DNA of 64,000 nt from CAZUGA01 sp964619885 (GTDB lineage Bacteria; Pseudomonadota; Gammaproteobacteria; Methylococcales; UBA1147), in the NCBI GenBank assembly GCA_964619885.1, contig CAZUGA010000006.1:56942-120941 (forward strand), written 5' to 3'. The notes below the pieces were generated by a model. That model searched no databases. It saw only the letters and a program-made list of their open reading frames with translations, and was not told the origin of the DNA. Positions 25,070 through 34,160 of the stretch are shown in pieces. A program made the position numbers and the translations under genes. Positions within the stretch are counted from its first letter, which is position 1; every line of letters starts with the position of its first letter.

Positions 25070-27022
25070 ATGCAAAAGATAATAGTCTGTTTGGCCTTGA
25101 TCGTGTCCGTTCATGGGTCAAATGCAGAGACCGTAGTACCGTCCCAACCACTGGATACGGCGATTAATCCCGTTGTTTCGGATTCTCAATCGCCAGATGA
25201 TTCCGAGTCCATTCCGAAAACCCTCGATACAATGGTAGTCACGGCCAACCGTACTGCAAATGAACTACGCAATGTGGGTAGTTCGATTACCGTGATTAGC
25301 GCGGAAGAAATTGCTGATCGCCAGGTTTTTTCGGTATCTGATTTGTTAATGAATGTACCGGGAGTAGATGTATTGCGGTCTGGTGGTTTGGGCCGAATTA
25401 CCTCTGTATTTATTCGCGGTGCTCCTTCGGATCAGACCTTGGTATTGATCGATGGTATGGAAGTTAATGATCCGAGTTCAGGTGGGAACAGCTTTAATTT
25501 TGCCAATCTGATGGTGGATAATATCGAGCGAATAGAAATACTACGCGGCCCACAGAGTCCGCTATACGGCTCTAATGCAATTGGCGGTGTAATCAACATT
25601 ATCACCAAGACCGGCCAAGGTAAGACAAAAGGTTTTTTAGAAGGGCAAGGTGGGAGTTTTGGTACGTTTAAGGTAGGCGGTGGCGTTAGCGGCAGTAGTG
25701 GTATTGTGGATTACAATATTGCCGCGAGTCATTTGGAACAACACGGTTTTTCCGCAGCCGACGAAAATCTGCCCGGTAACCGCGAAGACGACGGATATAA
25801 AAACACAACCGTCAGTGCCAGTTTAGGTGTGAAGCCGCTCGACAACCTGGATTTTAGAGGGCAGATACGTTTTGTAGAAGATGCTCCGGAGTTGGATAAT
25901 TGCGGCGGGCCAGGTTGCGATAATCTGTTTGCGGATAGCAAGAACAAACAGCTGGTTACCGGCTTAAAAGGTCATCTGGCACTGTTTGAAGGGCGTTGGG
26001 ATCAAACGCTGAGCCTTGGTTACAATCATATCAATCGGATTTTTCGCGACCCGACGCCCGGTTCATTTTTTCCATTCAGCGAGTTCCAGGGCAATCGTTT
26101 TAAGGTCGATTGGCAAAATGATTTCTATATTCACGAGACAAATACCGTAACCTTCGGTATTGAACATGAAGAAGATTGGATGACCAGCAACAATATCACC
26201 CAACAATCTCAGCGAACGACAGGTTACTATCTACAAGATCAGATTAATTTATGGGATCGATCGATTACCACAGCCGGTATCCGTCTGGATGACAACAACC
26301 GATTCGGTAGTCAGATTACTTGGCGTGTGACCCAATTGATCGCTATAGACGAAATTGGGATGCGTTTGAAGGGCAGTTACGGTACAGGATTTAAGGCGCC
26401 GAGTTTGTTCCAGCTGTTCGCGCCACCCACTTTTGGCCCGGTCGGCAATACAGGGCTCAGGCCAGAGCGCAGCCGGGGCTGGGATGCGGGTTTGGAACAG
26501 ACCTTCTGGGATGAACGCATATTGATTGGAGCTTCTTATTTTTACAATAGCTTCGATAACCTGATCAATTTCAACTTCGGCAGCGGATTCCAGAATATCG
26601 ATTCAGCGAAAACCAGTGGTGTGGAAAGTTATATTGAATTCCAACCGGTTGACGGTTTGACGTTTAAAGGGACGTATACGTATTTACATTCGCGCGATAA
26701 TACGACGATGGATCGTTTGTTTAGACGGCCCACGCATAAAGGCAGTTTCAATGCAAATTACCGCTTTCTTCAAGGTGCGGATGTTAATCTAAATATTGTG
26801 CTGGTCGGTGACCGCGATTTCAATGATTTCAGTGTGTTTCCGGCGGTTCGTCAGGAAGTTGCAGGTTACGTTGTAGTTAATCTAGCGGCGGGTTATCAAA
26901 TTAATCGTTATGTTAAGGTTTTTGCGAGAGTCGATAATCTTTTCGACCAAGAATATCAAAATGTCTTAGGTTATGGTACCAGCCGGATCGCCGGATATGG
27001 CGGACTTAGACTTGCTTTTTAG
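25070..27022 (+). CDS. btuB: TonB-dependent vitamin B12 receptor BtuB
   Basis: The ATG at 25070 yields a signal peptide (MQKIIVCLALIVSVHGSNA); the frame stays open 53 codons upstream, but that part is leader downstream of the riboswitch. The 650-residue mature-type protein has a TonB box (LDTMVVTANR), a plug domain (about 50-165; GVDVLRSGG, VFIRGAPSDQTLVLIDGMEVNDP, RIEILRGPQSPLYGSNAIGGVINIITK) and a 22-strand-type barrel ending in aromatic-rich GYGGLRLAF. BtuB imports B12 across the outer membrane. Regulation by the riboswitch and the neighbouring cob operon support this over other siderophore-type receptors. Confidence 0.93.
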   Translation: MQKIIVCLALIVSVHGSNAETVVPSQPLDTAINPVVSDSQSPDDSESIPKTLDTMVVTANRTANELRNVGSSITVISAEEIADRQVFSVSDLLMNVPGVDVLRSGGLGRITSVFIRGAPSDQTLVLIDGMEVNDPSSGGNSFNFANLMVDNIERIEILRGPQSPLYGSNAIGGVINIITKTGQGKTKGFLEGQGGSFGTFKVGGGVSGSSGIVDYNIAASHLEQHGFSAADENLPGNREDDGYKNTTVSASLGVKPLDNLDFRGQIRFVEDAPELDNCGGPGCDNLFADSKNKQLVTGLKGHLALFEGRWDQTLSLGYNHINRIFRDPTPGSFFPFSEFQGNRFKVDWQNDFYIHETNTVTFGIEHEEDWMTSNNITQQSQRTTGYYLQDQINLWDRSITTAGIRLDDNNRFGSQITWRVTQLIAIDEIGMRLKGSYGTGFKAPSLFQLFAPPTFGPVGNTGLRPERSRGWDAGLEQTFWDERILIGASYFYNSFDNLINFNFGSGFQNIDSAKTSGVESYIEFQPVDGLTFKGTYTYLHSRDNTTMDRLFRRPTHKGSFNANYRFLQGADVNLNIVLVGDRDFNDFSVFPAVRQEVAGYVVVNLAAGYQINRYVKVFARVDNLFDQEYQNVLGYGTSRIAGYGGLRLAF

Positions 27023-27038
27023 CGGTTGAATTCCGAAC

Positions 27039-27070
27039 GAAGGGGCTTGCTTGAAAGAGCAAGCCCCTTC
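27039..27070. terminator. Bidirectional terminator between btuB and cobS
   Basis: A 13-bp perfect stem (GAAGGGGCTTGCT / AGCAAGCCCCTTC) with a six-base loop sits between the converging stops of btuB and cobS. It is GC-rich, with moderate T content on either side, so it can serve both strands. Confidence 0.8.
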
Positions 27071-27095
27071 GGTATCAATTCAAAAAGTTTCGAAG

Positions 27096-27839
27096 TTATA
27101 CCATCAGAGACGCTGTTAACAGCAATATTGCTTCGCTGATTTCGACCATTGCACCTGCCGTATCTCCTGTAGTACCGCCGATACGTCGTATCATCAAAAT
27201 TCGAAGTGAAAAGCATAAGCCGGTTAGTATAGAAATAAGCAAAATACCGAAAAATCCAGATAAGGAAATAATCGCGGTAAGCACGAGCAAAATTGCAACC
27301 GTGCTATCGCGGACTGGTAAATTTGCAGCAAGAACACTACCCAGACCATTGGTTCGTACATACGGAGTAGAAAGGAATAAGAGCATCAGGCCAATTCGGC
27401 TAAGTACTGGCGTAAAAGATAATGCCAGCCAGTCTTGCGATACAATGAGGTGTTCTAGCGCTATAAATTTAAGCAACAATACCAGTACGATGCTGACGAC
27501 GCCCATCGGGCCACAATAAGGGTCTTTCATAATGGTGAGCGTTTTTTTCCTATCGCCGAAGCCACCCACCCAGGCATCTGTCGAATCTGCCAATCCGTCC
27601 AGGTGTAGTGCACCTGTCAATCCGACCCAGATCAGTAAAATGATTCCGGCATGGATGTGGGGCGGTACACTATCGCTGAATCTGCTTGATAAGGTAATCA
27701 ATAGACCGATTAATAACCCGACTAGAGGATAATATACTAAAGAATTACCGGTCGTTTCCGGATCGGGTGCTTGTTTAAAACGAACCGGCAGTACAGTTAG
27801 AAACTGTAATGCAACCAGGAAAGCTTTGATTTGATTCAT
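27096..27839 (-). CDS. cobS: Adenosylcobinamide-GDP ribazoletransferase CobS
   Basis: This 247-residue membrane protein starts at the ATG at 27839 (MNQIKAFLVALQFLTVLPV), seven bases after the cobC stop. The CobS signature GALHLDGLADSTDAWVGGFGDRKKTLTIMKD, which places the acidic DGLADxxD motif, is intact. It joins alpha-ribazole (phosphate) to AdoCbi-GDP, the last step of B12 assembly. It is the last gene of the eleven-gene cob operon and ends at the shared terminator. Confidence 0.95.
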   Translation of the reverse strand: MNQIKAFLVALQFLTVLPVRFKQAPDPETTGNSLVYYPLVGLLIGLLITLSSRFSDSVPPHIHAGIILLIWVGLTGALHLDGLADSTDAWVGGFGDRKKTLTIMKDPYCGPMGVVSIVLVLLLKFIALEHLIVSQDWLALSFTPVLSRIGLMLLFLSTPYVRTNGLGSVLAANLPVRDSTVAILLVLTAIISLSGFFGILLISILTGLCFSLRILMIRRIGGTTGDTAGAMVEISEAILLLTASLMV

Positions 27840-27846
27840 GTTACAT

Positions 27847-28428
27847 TTATCTAACCAAGTCGATAACTGGGGTAGTCGAATCTTCCGCAATCTGCACAAG
27901 AAATAAGTCGCCATGCCGGACTTCAATATCTAACAGTTTATCGATAGATTTATATTTTAAGTGGCACAGAACAACACGTATCACGCCACCGTGAGTCACG
28001 ACTAATAGGCGATCATTTCGCCATTGGTACATCAAATTGTGCCAAGCGTCCATTACGCGTGTGGAGAATTCGATTAATGGTTCGGCGTTGGGCGGGGTGT
28101 AGTGTAGTGGATTGGTCCAGAAGCGCTTCAACGCGCCACTTTGTGTCGCCATGATTTCCGCCGGGGTACGACCTTCCCAGTCACCGAAATCTATTTCAGC
28201 GAAGCGTTCCTCTACAATAACGGAAAGTCCCTGTTGCATGCCATATTCATTGGCAAATTGTTGGCAACGCCGCAGCGGCGAAGAAATCACCCGATTCCAA
28301 TGGTGGTTGTGATCAGTGGCACGACGCATTTGCTGCCATCCGCCTTGCGTCAACGGATCATCAGTAATTCCACGGAAGCAGGGGTTTCCAGCAACATCAC
28401 CGTGGCGCAGCAGCCCCACCAGTGTCAT
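27847..28428 (-). CDS. cobC: Alpha-ribazole phosphatase CobC (histidine phosphatase family)
   Basis: The start is fixed by the ATGA overlap with the cobT stop at 28425-28428. The 193-residue product has the phosphoglycerate-mutase-type motifs LLRHGDV, RVISSPLRRCQQFA, a central FAEIDFGDWEGRTPAEI and VVTHGGVIRVVL. It removes the phosphate from alpha-ribazole-5'-phosphate (or cobalamin phosphate). Family members have varied substrates, so its place between cobT and cobS carries much of the assignment. Confidence 0.9.
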   Translation of the reverse strand: MTLVGLLRHGDVAGNPCFRGITDDPLTQGGWQQMRRATDHNHHWNRVISSPLRRCQQFANEYGMQQGLSVIVEERFAEIDFGDWEGRTPAEIMATQSGALKRFWTNPLHYTPPNAEPLIEFSTRVMDAWHNLMYQWRNDRLLVVTHGGVIRVVLCHLKYKSIDKLLDIEVRHGDLFLVQIAEDSTTPVIDLVR

Positions 28429-29486
28429 GGGCTGCGCTCCGGCATACCGGTCTCGGTAAAAGTTGCCATGTTGTTGTGCAATGCGCAGGCCAGGCGTAGT
28501 AATGGGAAGGCCGTTGCTGCACCGCTTCCTTCGCCGAGGCACATACCCAAATTTAACAGGGGCTTTGCATTGAGAGCCTTAAGCACCAATGCGTGGCCCG
28601 GTTCAGCGGATTGGTGCGAATAAATAAACCAATCGCTTGCGCCAGAACACAGCCGGCAGGCGATGAGTGCCGCTACAGAACAAATAAAACCGTCGATCAG
28701 CACCGCCAGTCCCATCTGCGCACATTGGATATAGCTCCCTACCAAGGCGGCGATTTCGAATCCTCCAACACAGCGTAATGCCTCGATAGGCGATTCGATA
28801 GTTTGCGCGTGCAGCTGCAAAGCCCGCTCAATAACACGGCCCTTTCGCGCGACACCTTGTGCGTCCAATCCCGTGCCAGGGCCGGTCAGTTGCTCGGCAG
28901 CTACGTTGAGTAGCGTACAACCCAGTGCGGTCGCCGAAGTGGTGTTGCCGATACCCATTTCACCACCGATGAAAAGATTCGAATTGTTCTTTTTGGTTTG
29001 TATCGCTACTTGCCGCCCGGCATCCAGGGCACGGGAAAGTTGGTCCACCCGCATCGCGGGTTTCTGCGAAAAGTTTTCCGTACCTGGTCCCAGTTGAAGG
29101 TTGATAACGTCTGGAGGGCATTCGCTATCATCTACGATGCCCAAATTGATCACCGTCAATTTAATATGCAACTGTTCCGCGAGTACGCTGATCGCCGCGC
29201 CGCCTCGGACAAAATTTTTTACCATTTCGCCGGTTATGGATTGTGGGAATGCCGACACTCCTTCAGCAATTATTCCGTGGTCGCCCACAAATACGTAGAT
29301 GCAAGCGTGGTCCACTGTGGGTTTTGCTGTATCTTGCATGGTTGACAACCGAACAGCTAATTCTTCCAACCGGCCCAGCGAGCCCGGCGGTTTGATCAAG
29401 TTATTCTGGCGCGTTTCCGAAGCTCCTCGGGCTGCATCATGTAACACGGCAGCCGGTTTGAATAGCCAGCAATCATCCTCTTTCAC
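28425..29486 (-). CDS. cobT: Nicotinate-nucleotide--DMB phosphoribosyltransferase CobT
   Basis: This protein has about 353 residues. GTG at 29486 overlaps the cobU stop as GTGA and is preferred, though a GTG at 29492 is also in frame. Conserved regions include KPPGSLGRLEELA, VFVGDHGIIAEGVSAFPQSIT, GGEMGIGNTTSATAL and the C-terminal catalytic Glu region CLGEGSGAATAFPLL. It activates the lower ligand base (5,6-dimethylbenzimidazole) for attachment. The presence of bluB in the same operon matches DMB as its substrate. Confidence 0.96.
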   Translation of the reverse strand: MKEDDCWLFKPAAVLHDAARGASETRQNNLIKPPGSLGRLEELAVRLSTMQDTAKPTVDHACIYVFVGDHGIIAEGVSAFPQSITGEMVKNFVRGGAAISVLAEQLHIKLTVINLGIVDDSECPPDVINLQLGPGTENFSQKPAMRVDQLSRALDAGRQVAIQTKKNNSNLFIGGEMGIGNTTSATALGCTLLNVAAEQLTGPGTGLDAQGVARKGRVIERALQLHAQTIESPIEALRCVGGFEIAALVGSYIQCAQMGLAVLIDGFICSVAALIACRLCSGASDWFIYSHQSAEPGHALVLKALNAKPLLNLGMCLGEGSGAATAFPLLRLACALHNNMATFTETGMPERSP

Positions 29487-30022
29487 AAACACGGTCCTTT
29501 TAAGATATGCGGTAAACCCGCAACAGTTAAGATGACTCGATCACAGATTGATGCAAGATCCTGATGTAACCGCCCCGCTTCGTCGCAGAAATGGCGGCTA
29601 AGTTCGCCAAGTGGTATGACCCCCATATTGGTTTCATTGCTCACCAATATGATGTGTCCGGGTAGTGTCGGGAGTGTGCAAAGCAACTCTGTTCGTTCGG
29701 ATTCGAATAGTGTGGCATCTTCGGTTGTGAGCAAGTTGGTTAACCACAAGGTCAGGCAGTCGACTAGTAAACAGTGTCCGGGGGCCGCGTGTTTTTTCAA
29801 TGCAAATGCGAGCCTGCAAGGTTCTTCGACCAATGTCCAATGCGTCGGTCGGCGTGCCTGGTGAGATGCAATGCGTTTGTCCATTTCTGCATCCTTGACG
29901 GTTGCTGTGGCGATGTAGCTAACGCTGGAGTTACTGTCGTTAGCCAGGCGTTCGGCCAGCCGGCTTTTACCCGACCGTACACCACCAAGAACAAGCGTTT
30001 TTAACGAGCTAGTATCAGGCAT
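29483..30022 (-). CDS. cobU: Adenosylcobinamide kinase/guanylyltransferase CobU (CobP)
   Basis: This 179-residue bifunctional enzyme has the P-loop LVLGGVRSGKSRLAERL, a basic His-containing region (RIASHQARRPTHW) with the His needed for GMP transfer, DCLTLWLTNLL and the late motif LVSNETNMGVIPLGELSRHFCDEAGRLHQDLA. It phosphorylates and guanylylates adenosylcobinamide. It overlaps cobT by four bases and follows cobQ after 31 bases. Confidence 0.96.
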   Translation of the reverse strand: MPDTSSLKTLVLGGVRSGKSRLAERLANDSNSSVSYIATATVKDAEMDKRIASHQARRPTHWTLVEEPCRLAFALKKHAAPGHCLLVDCLTLWLTNLLTTEDATLFESERTELLCTLPTLPGHIILVSNETNMGVIPLGELSRHFCDEAGRLHQDLASICDRVILTVAGLPHILKGPCL

Positions 30023-30053
30023 ACTCTAATTTTTGCCATGTGAAATCTTCGTG

Positions 30054-31532
30054 CTATGACTGTACAAGTTTAAGCTTGAGTAATGCTAATAGCTTGCCGG
30101 TATCCAGGTGTTCGGACACCGCCGTTGCCAGCCGTTGAATGGAGGCTTGGCGTCGACCGTGGTAATCGAATTTTTGAGTTGATTTTAAGCCCGCCCATGT
30201 GAGTAGTTCGGTGCAAGCCGATGGGTTTTCAAAAATGCCGTGGACGTACGTTCCGAGGATTAAATGGTCTTGACTTATTGCTCCATCAGGTCCGTGATCA
30301 AGCTCTAGGGCCGGGTGTGCCAGCGCGGGTCCACTGGTGAGCCCGGCATGAATCTCATAGCCTGCTACAGCGGATTTGCTAAACATTAATGTACCTTGGA
30401 CATTGCGCAGTTGTTTTTGCGCAGCCAAACGGGTTTCCATATCGAGTAGGCCGATACCTTCAGAACTACCAGGGTCGCCTTCAATACCTTCTGGATCGTG
30501 GATTTTCTTTCCCAACATTTGAAATCCACCGCAAATACCCATTAGGGTGCCACGGTAGCGCAAGTGCCGGTGAATGAAATCAACCCATCCCTGTAAGCGA
30601 AGCCAATCGAGGTCCGACCGCACGCTTTTGGAACCCGGCAGAATTATACAATCGGCCTCAGGAATGGTTTCTTCCGGACCGATGAATCGCAGATTGACAT
30701 TCGGATGTAAGCGTAGCGGATCAAAGTCTGTATGATTACTGATACGAGGCAATGCGGGAATGATGATGTTCATCTTTCCGTCCTCGTAGTAGCGGTTTGG
30801 GGGTACGTCTCGCGGCAGCGCATCCTCCGATTCCAGATGCAAGCCGGTTAAATACGGCAGCACGCCCAAAACAGGTTTACCGGTGTGTTGTTCCAGCCAG
30901 TCCAGACCCGGCTGTAACAACGCTAGGTCGCCGCGAAATCGATTAATTACAAAACCTTTAATGCGCTGACGTTCAGATTCGCTTAGCAGGTCAAGAGTGC
31001 CAACAATATGGGCAAAAACCCCACCACGGTCAATATCGGCAATCAAAATAACCGGGCAATCGACTGCTTCGGCGAAACCCATATTCGCAATGTCGTGTTC
31101 ACGAAGATTGATCTCCGCCGGTGAACCCGCACCTTCGACAATGACCACGTCGTAGTTATCCGCAAGGCGCTGGTAAGAATCCAGTACCGCAGTTTGGGCA
31201 ATGCGTTTATAGTCATGATAAACGTCCGCGTCCATGTTACCCAATACTTGTCCTTGGATAATCACCTGGGCGCCGACGTCAGTATTGGGCTTGAGCAATA
31301 CTGGATTCATATCAGAGTGCGCGGGTTGATCACAAGCCCGCGCCTGCACGGCTTGGGCGCGGCCAATTTCGCCGCCGTCTTCGGTTACAATGCTATTTAG
31401 CGCCATGTTTTGCGGTTTGAATGGCACTACAAGAATATTTTGAAGACGCAGCCAGCGGCACAGTGCGGTGACCAGTAGACTTTTACCGGCATCAGAGGTG
31501 GTGCCTTGAATCATTAATGTCGCAGCACTCAT
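30054..31532 (-). CDS. cobQ: Cobyric acid synthase CobQ (CbiP)
   Basis: This 492-residue glutamine-dependent amidase has an N-terminal dethiobiotin-synthetase-like ATP domain (MIQGTTSDAGKSLLVTALCRW) and a C-terminal class I glutaminase domain. Its nucleophile lies in GTLMGICGGFQMLG and the catalytic His in GTYVHGIFENP. It amidates four carboxylates of adenosylcobyrinic a,c-diamide. The start overlaps the upstream cobD stop by four bases. Confidence 0.96.
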   Translation of the reverse strand: MSAATLMIQGTTSDAGKSLLVTALCRWLRLQNILVVPFKPQNMALNSIVTEDGGEIGRAQAVQARACDQPAHSDMNPVLLKPNTDVGAQVIIQGQVLGNMDADVYHDYKRIAQTAVLDSYQRLADNYDVVIVEGAGSPAEINLREHDIANMGFAEAVDCPVILIADIDRGGVFAHIVGTLDLLSESERQRIKGFVINRFRGDLALLQPGLDWLEQHTGKPVLGVLPYLTGLHLESEDALPRDVPPNRYYEDGKMNIIIPALPRISNHTDFDPLRLHPNVNLRFIGPEETIPEADCIILPGSKSVRSDLDWLRLQGWVDFIHRHLRYRGTLMGICGGFQMLGKKIHDPEGIEGDPGSSEGIGLLDMETRLAAQKQLRNVQGTLMFSKSAVAGYEIHAGLTSGPALAHPALELDHGPDGAISQDHLILGTYVHGIFENPSACTELLTWAGLKSTQKFDYHGRRQASIQRLATAVSEHLDTGKLLALLKLKLVQS

Positions 31533-32572
31533 GGAGCAGTCCTAGTTTTTTTCGTTTTGCTTATCGTAGCCAAGGCAACATCCAATTTCTCCCAGTCTTT
31601 CTGAATTCCGGGCAGGCCAACGCGCAAGCTAGAGGGGTTTTTAAACAAACGAGTGAGAATGCCAAGTTGAGCTAAATGTCGGTGCAGCTCGTCAGCCTTT
31701 GAGGTTTTAATCCAACGGAATAACGCACACCCTCCGTCCGGATTTAGGCCATATTCTGATAGTAAGTCATTAAGTCTGCCCCAGTCTTTAAGTAGGCGTG
31801 ATCGTGTTCTTTGCTGCCAGGCAAGATCATCTAAAGCCGCGCACGCGACCCAGCGAGACGCTGAACTGATGGTCCAGGGACCAAGTAGAGCATTGAGCCG
31901 TGCCAGCAATTCAGCGTGAGCGCAGACAAATCCAACACGAGCGCCAGCCAACCCGAAAAATTTGCCCAAAGAGCGCAGCACAATGAGGCCTTGACGTGTG
32001 CAATAAGGCGCCAGACTTAGTTCCGGTGTTGAGTCGATGAATGCCTCGTCAACGATCAACCACGCGCCGTTTTGGCAAAATTTTGTGTGCCAATCGAGTA
32101 TTTGGCTAGGCGGAAATACTTGTCCTGTCGGGTTGTTCGGTTGGATCAGTATGAGAATGTCCAAATTAGTTGGGATTCGATCAATCGCAATATCCCGGAG
32201 CATCGTTATTTGATGTCCACAACGCCGCCAGGCATGAGCATGCTCTGCATAACCCGGATCCACAACACCGACTCGGCAAGGTTGACGTAGTCGCGGCAGG
32301 GCTTGTATTGCGGCTTGCGAACCGGCAACGGGCAGAATGTAATCGGCTTTGCAATAATCACGAGCTATTTGGATTAAATCGTCGTCGCATTCCGGGAGTC
32401 GAAACCAACTATTTCTAGGTAATTCTTTTTCTGCCCAACCAATAGGGTTGATACCTGTAGAAAGATCCAACCAATCAGCCAGTGGAATGCCATACAGTGC
32501 TGCTGCCGCTCGTAGCGCCCCACCATGCGGTAATAGTCCCGAATCAATATTGAGCAATGAGTTCTGCAACAT
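31529..32572 (-). CDS. cobD: Threonine-phosphate decarboxylase CobD (CobC in Pseudomonas naming)
   Basis: This 347-residue PLP-dependent class I aminotransferase-fold enzyme has LDLSTGINPIGW at the N-terminus, LIVDEAFID and the PLP-lysine region LRSLGKFFGLAGARVGF. It makes (R)-1-amino-2-propanol phosphate, the linker between corrin and nucleotide loop. Its ATG is preceded by GGGGAT and lies inside the 3' end of cbiB (29-base overlap). The gene name differs between nomenclatures; function is clear from motifs and operon. Confidence 0.93.
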   Translation of the reverse strand: MLQNSLLNIDSGLLPHGGALRAAAALYGIPLADWLDLSTGINPIGWAEKELPRNSWFRLPECDDDLIQIARDYCKADYILPVAGSQAAIQALPRLRQPCRVGVVDPGYAEHAHAWRRCGHQITMLRDIAIDRIPTNLDILILIQPNNPTGQVFPPSQILDWHTKFCQNGAWLIVDEAFIDSTPELSLAPYCTRQGLIVLRSLGKFFGLAGARVGFVCAHAELLARLNALLGPWTISSASRWVACAALDDLAWQQRTRSRLLKDWGRLNDLLSEYGLNPDGGCALFRWIKTSKADELHRHLAQLGILTRLFKNPSSLRVGLPGIQKDWEKLDVALATISKTKKTRTAP

Positions 32573-33455
32573 ATCCCCCTGTGAATAACACTAGCACCAT
32601 GACCCATAATGTGTGACGAATCAAAATAAGAGCGCGAGGAATATCATCGGTTTCAGGCGAGCGGTTTTGTCCCAGTTGTGGACGCTGCCGTAATATTCCA
32701 TGATATTGGGCCGGGCCGCCAAGCACCACGCCGAGTGCACCGGCTCCAGCGGCCATCACTGGCCCAGCATTGGGGCTGTCCCAGTGGCGCGCTTGGGTCC
32801 GCCAGCATGCCAGGGCCTGACCGGTATTTCCCGCAATGGCGTAACCCAGCGCAGTAAACCGCGCCGGAATAAAATTCAGTAGGTCGTCTAACTGCGCGGC
32901 GCACCAGCCAAAATATAGATAGTGGCGGTTTCGATATCCCCACATGGCATCGAGCGTATTGCTCATTCGGTACAGCACCGCACCAGGTGCTCCTGCCAGA
33001 ATGAACCAAAATATGGCGCCAAAAATAGCGTCATTGCCGTTTTCCAGTGTCGACTCCAGCGCCGCTTTGACCACACTCTGTTGATTCAAAGTTGTAGTAT
33101 CGCGGCTAACCATCAAAGCCACTTTTTTTCGTGCTGATAATAGATCATGACTACACAATGGTCGATATACCTCAAGGGCATGAGCGTTGAGACTGTTCCA
33201 GCCGATACAAAGATACAGTAATATCGCATCAACCAATTTGTTCAAGGGTAGCAGCGTGATTATGCCGGCAATGAGCGTCAGTGGTGCAATCAACAGTACG
33301 ACGGCAATAACGCCGTTGAGACGTGAATCCCGATAAATAAGTTGCTCGGCGAATTGCGCAAACCTTCCGAAAATAACCAGTGGATGAAAGCGACGCGGTT
33401 CACCAAGACAAGCGTCGAGGGCTAACGCCAATACTATAATCATGGCTGCGCTCAT
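32544..33455 (-). CDS. cbiB: Adenosylcobinamide-phosphate synthase CbiB
   Basis: The ATG at 33455 (MSAAMIIVLALALDACLGEPRRFHPLV) is used rather than a TTG at 33467. This 303-residue membrane protein has the CbiB hallmarks DACLGEPRRFHPLV, VSRDTTTLN, ESTLENGNDAIFGAIFWF and YRMSNTLDAMWGYRN. It attaches the aminopropanol linker to adenosylcobyric acid. It overlaps the cobD start, which supports coupled expression of linker synthesis and attachment. Confidence 0.95.
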   Translation of the reverse strand: MSAAMIIVLALALDACLGEPRRFHPLVIFGRFAQFAEQLIYRDSRLNGVIAVVLLIAPLTLIAGIITLLPLNKLVDAILLYLCIGWNSLNAHALEVYRPLCSHDLLSARKKVALMVSRDTTTLNQQSVVKAALESTLENGNDAIFGAIFWFILAGAPGAVLYRMSNTLDAMWGYRNRHYLYFGWCAAQLDDLLNFIPARFTALGYAIAGNTGQALACWRTQARHWDSPNAGPVMAAGAGALGVVLGGPAQYHGILRQRPQLGQNRSPETDDIPRALILIRHTLWVMVLVLFTGGYVAELIAQY

Positions 33456-33512
33456 ATTAGCGGTCAATTGGGCGATGGCTAGTGCGATATGAGCATTGGT
33501 TTTCGCGTCCGG

Positions 33513-34160
33513 TCACGCTTTTTCGTTATCCCAAGTATTTTGGTCTATTAACTCATGCAAAGGACGTTTTTCGGCCCATCCGGTAATTTCCAACATTGGC
33601 GCGGAATAAAATGCCTCTACGTGTCCGAGGCATAAAATCGCCACTGGCTTTGCTCCGGATGGCATTCCCAGCAGAGTAGCTACGCTATCGGGATTGAATA
33701 GGGATACCCAACCCATTCCAAGTCCTTCTGCGCGCGCGGCCAACCAGAGATTTTGTATCGCGCAGGCCGTCGAGGCAAGATCCATTTCAGGCATTGTGCG
33801 GCGACCGAAAACATGGCGCTCACGTCCGTTAGTAAGTGCGACTACCAGCAATTCACCACATTCCACTATGCCTTCGACTTTCAAGCGAAGAAACTCTGCT
33901 TGGCGTTCACCCATAACTTCTGCCGTAGCCTCTCGTTCTCGCTGAACTAAAGCGTGTAGTTGTTGCCGGCGTTCCGAATCGGTAATACGAAGAATGCGCC
34001 ATGGCTGCATCATGCCGACGCTTGGTGCCAGATGTGCTGCATTCAGTAATCGTGTCAAAACCACCGGATCCACTGGATCAGACAGAAAGTGGCGCATGTC
34101 TCGCCTCTCGCGCATGACGCGATAGATAGCTTCCCGTTCGGCCCGATTGAAATCACTCAT
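33513..34160 (-). CDS. bluB: 5,6-Dimethylbenzimidazole synthase BluB
   Basis: This 215-residue nitroreductase-fold flavoprotein carries the BluB-type regions RRDMRHFLSDPVDP, AAHLAPSVGMMQPWRILR and LWLAARAEGLGMGWVSLFN. BluB cleaves FMNH2 with oxygen to make DMB, so the cell can make its own lower ligand under aerobic conditions. Its start overlaps the cbiA stop by four bases. The operon context separates it from ordinary nitroreductases. Confidence 0.94.
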   Translation of the reverse strand: MSDFNRAEREAIYRVMRERRDMRHFLSDPVDPVVLTRLLNAAHLAPSVGMMQPWRILRITDSERRQQLHALVQREREATAEVMGERQAEFLRLKVEGIVECGELLVVALTNGRERHVFGRRTMPEMDLASTACAIQNLWLAARAEGLGMGWVSLFNPDSVATLLGMPSGAKPVAILCLGHVEAFYSAPMLEITGWAEKRPLHELIDQNTWDNEKA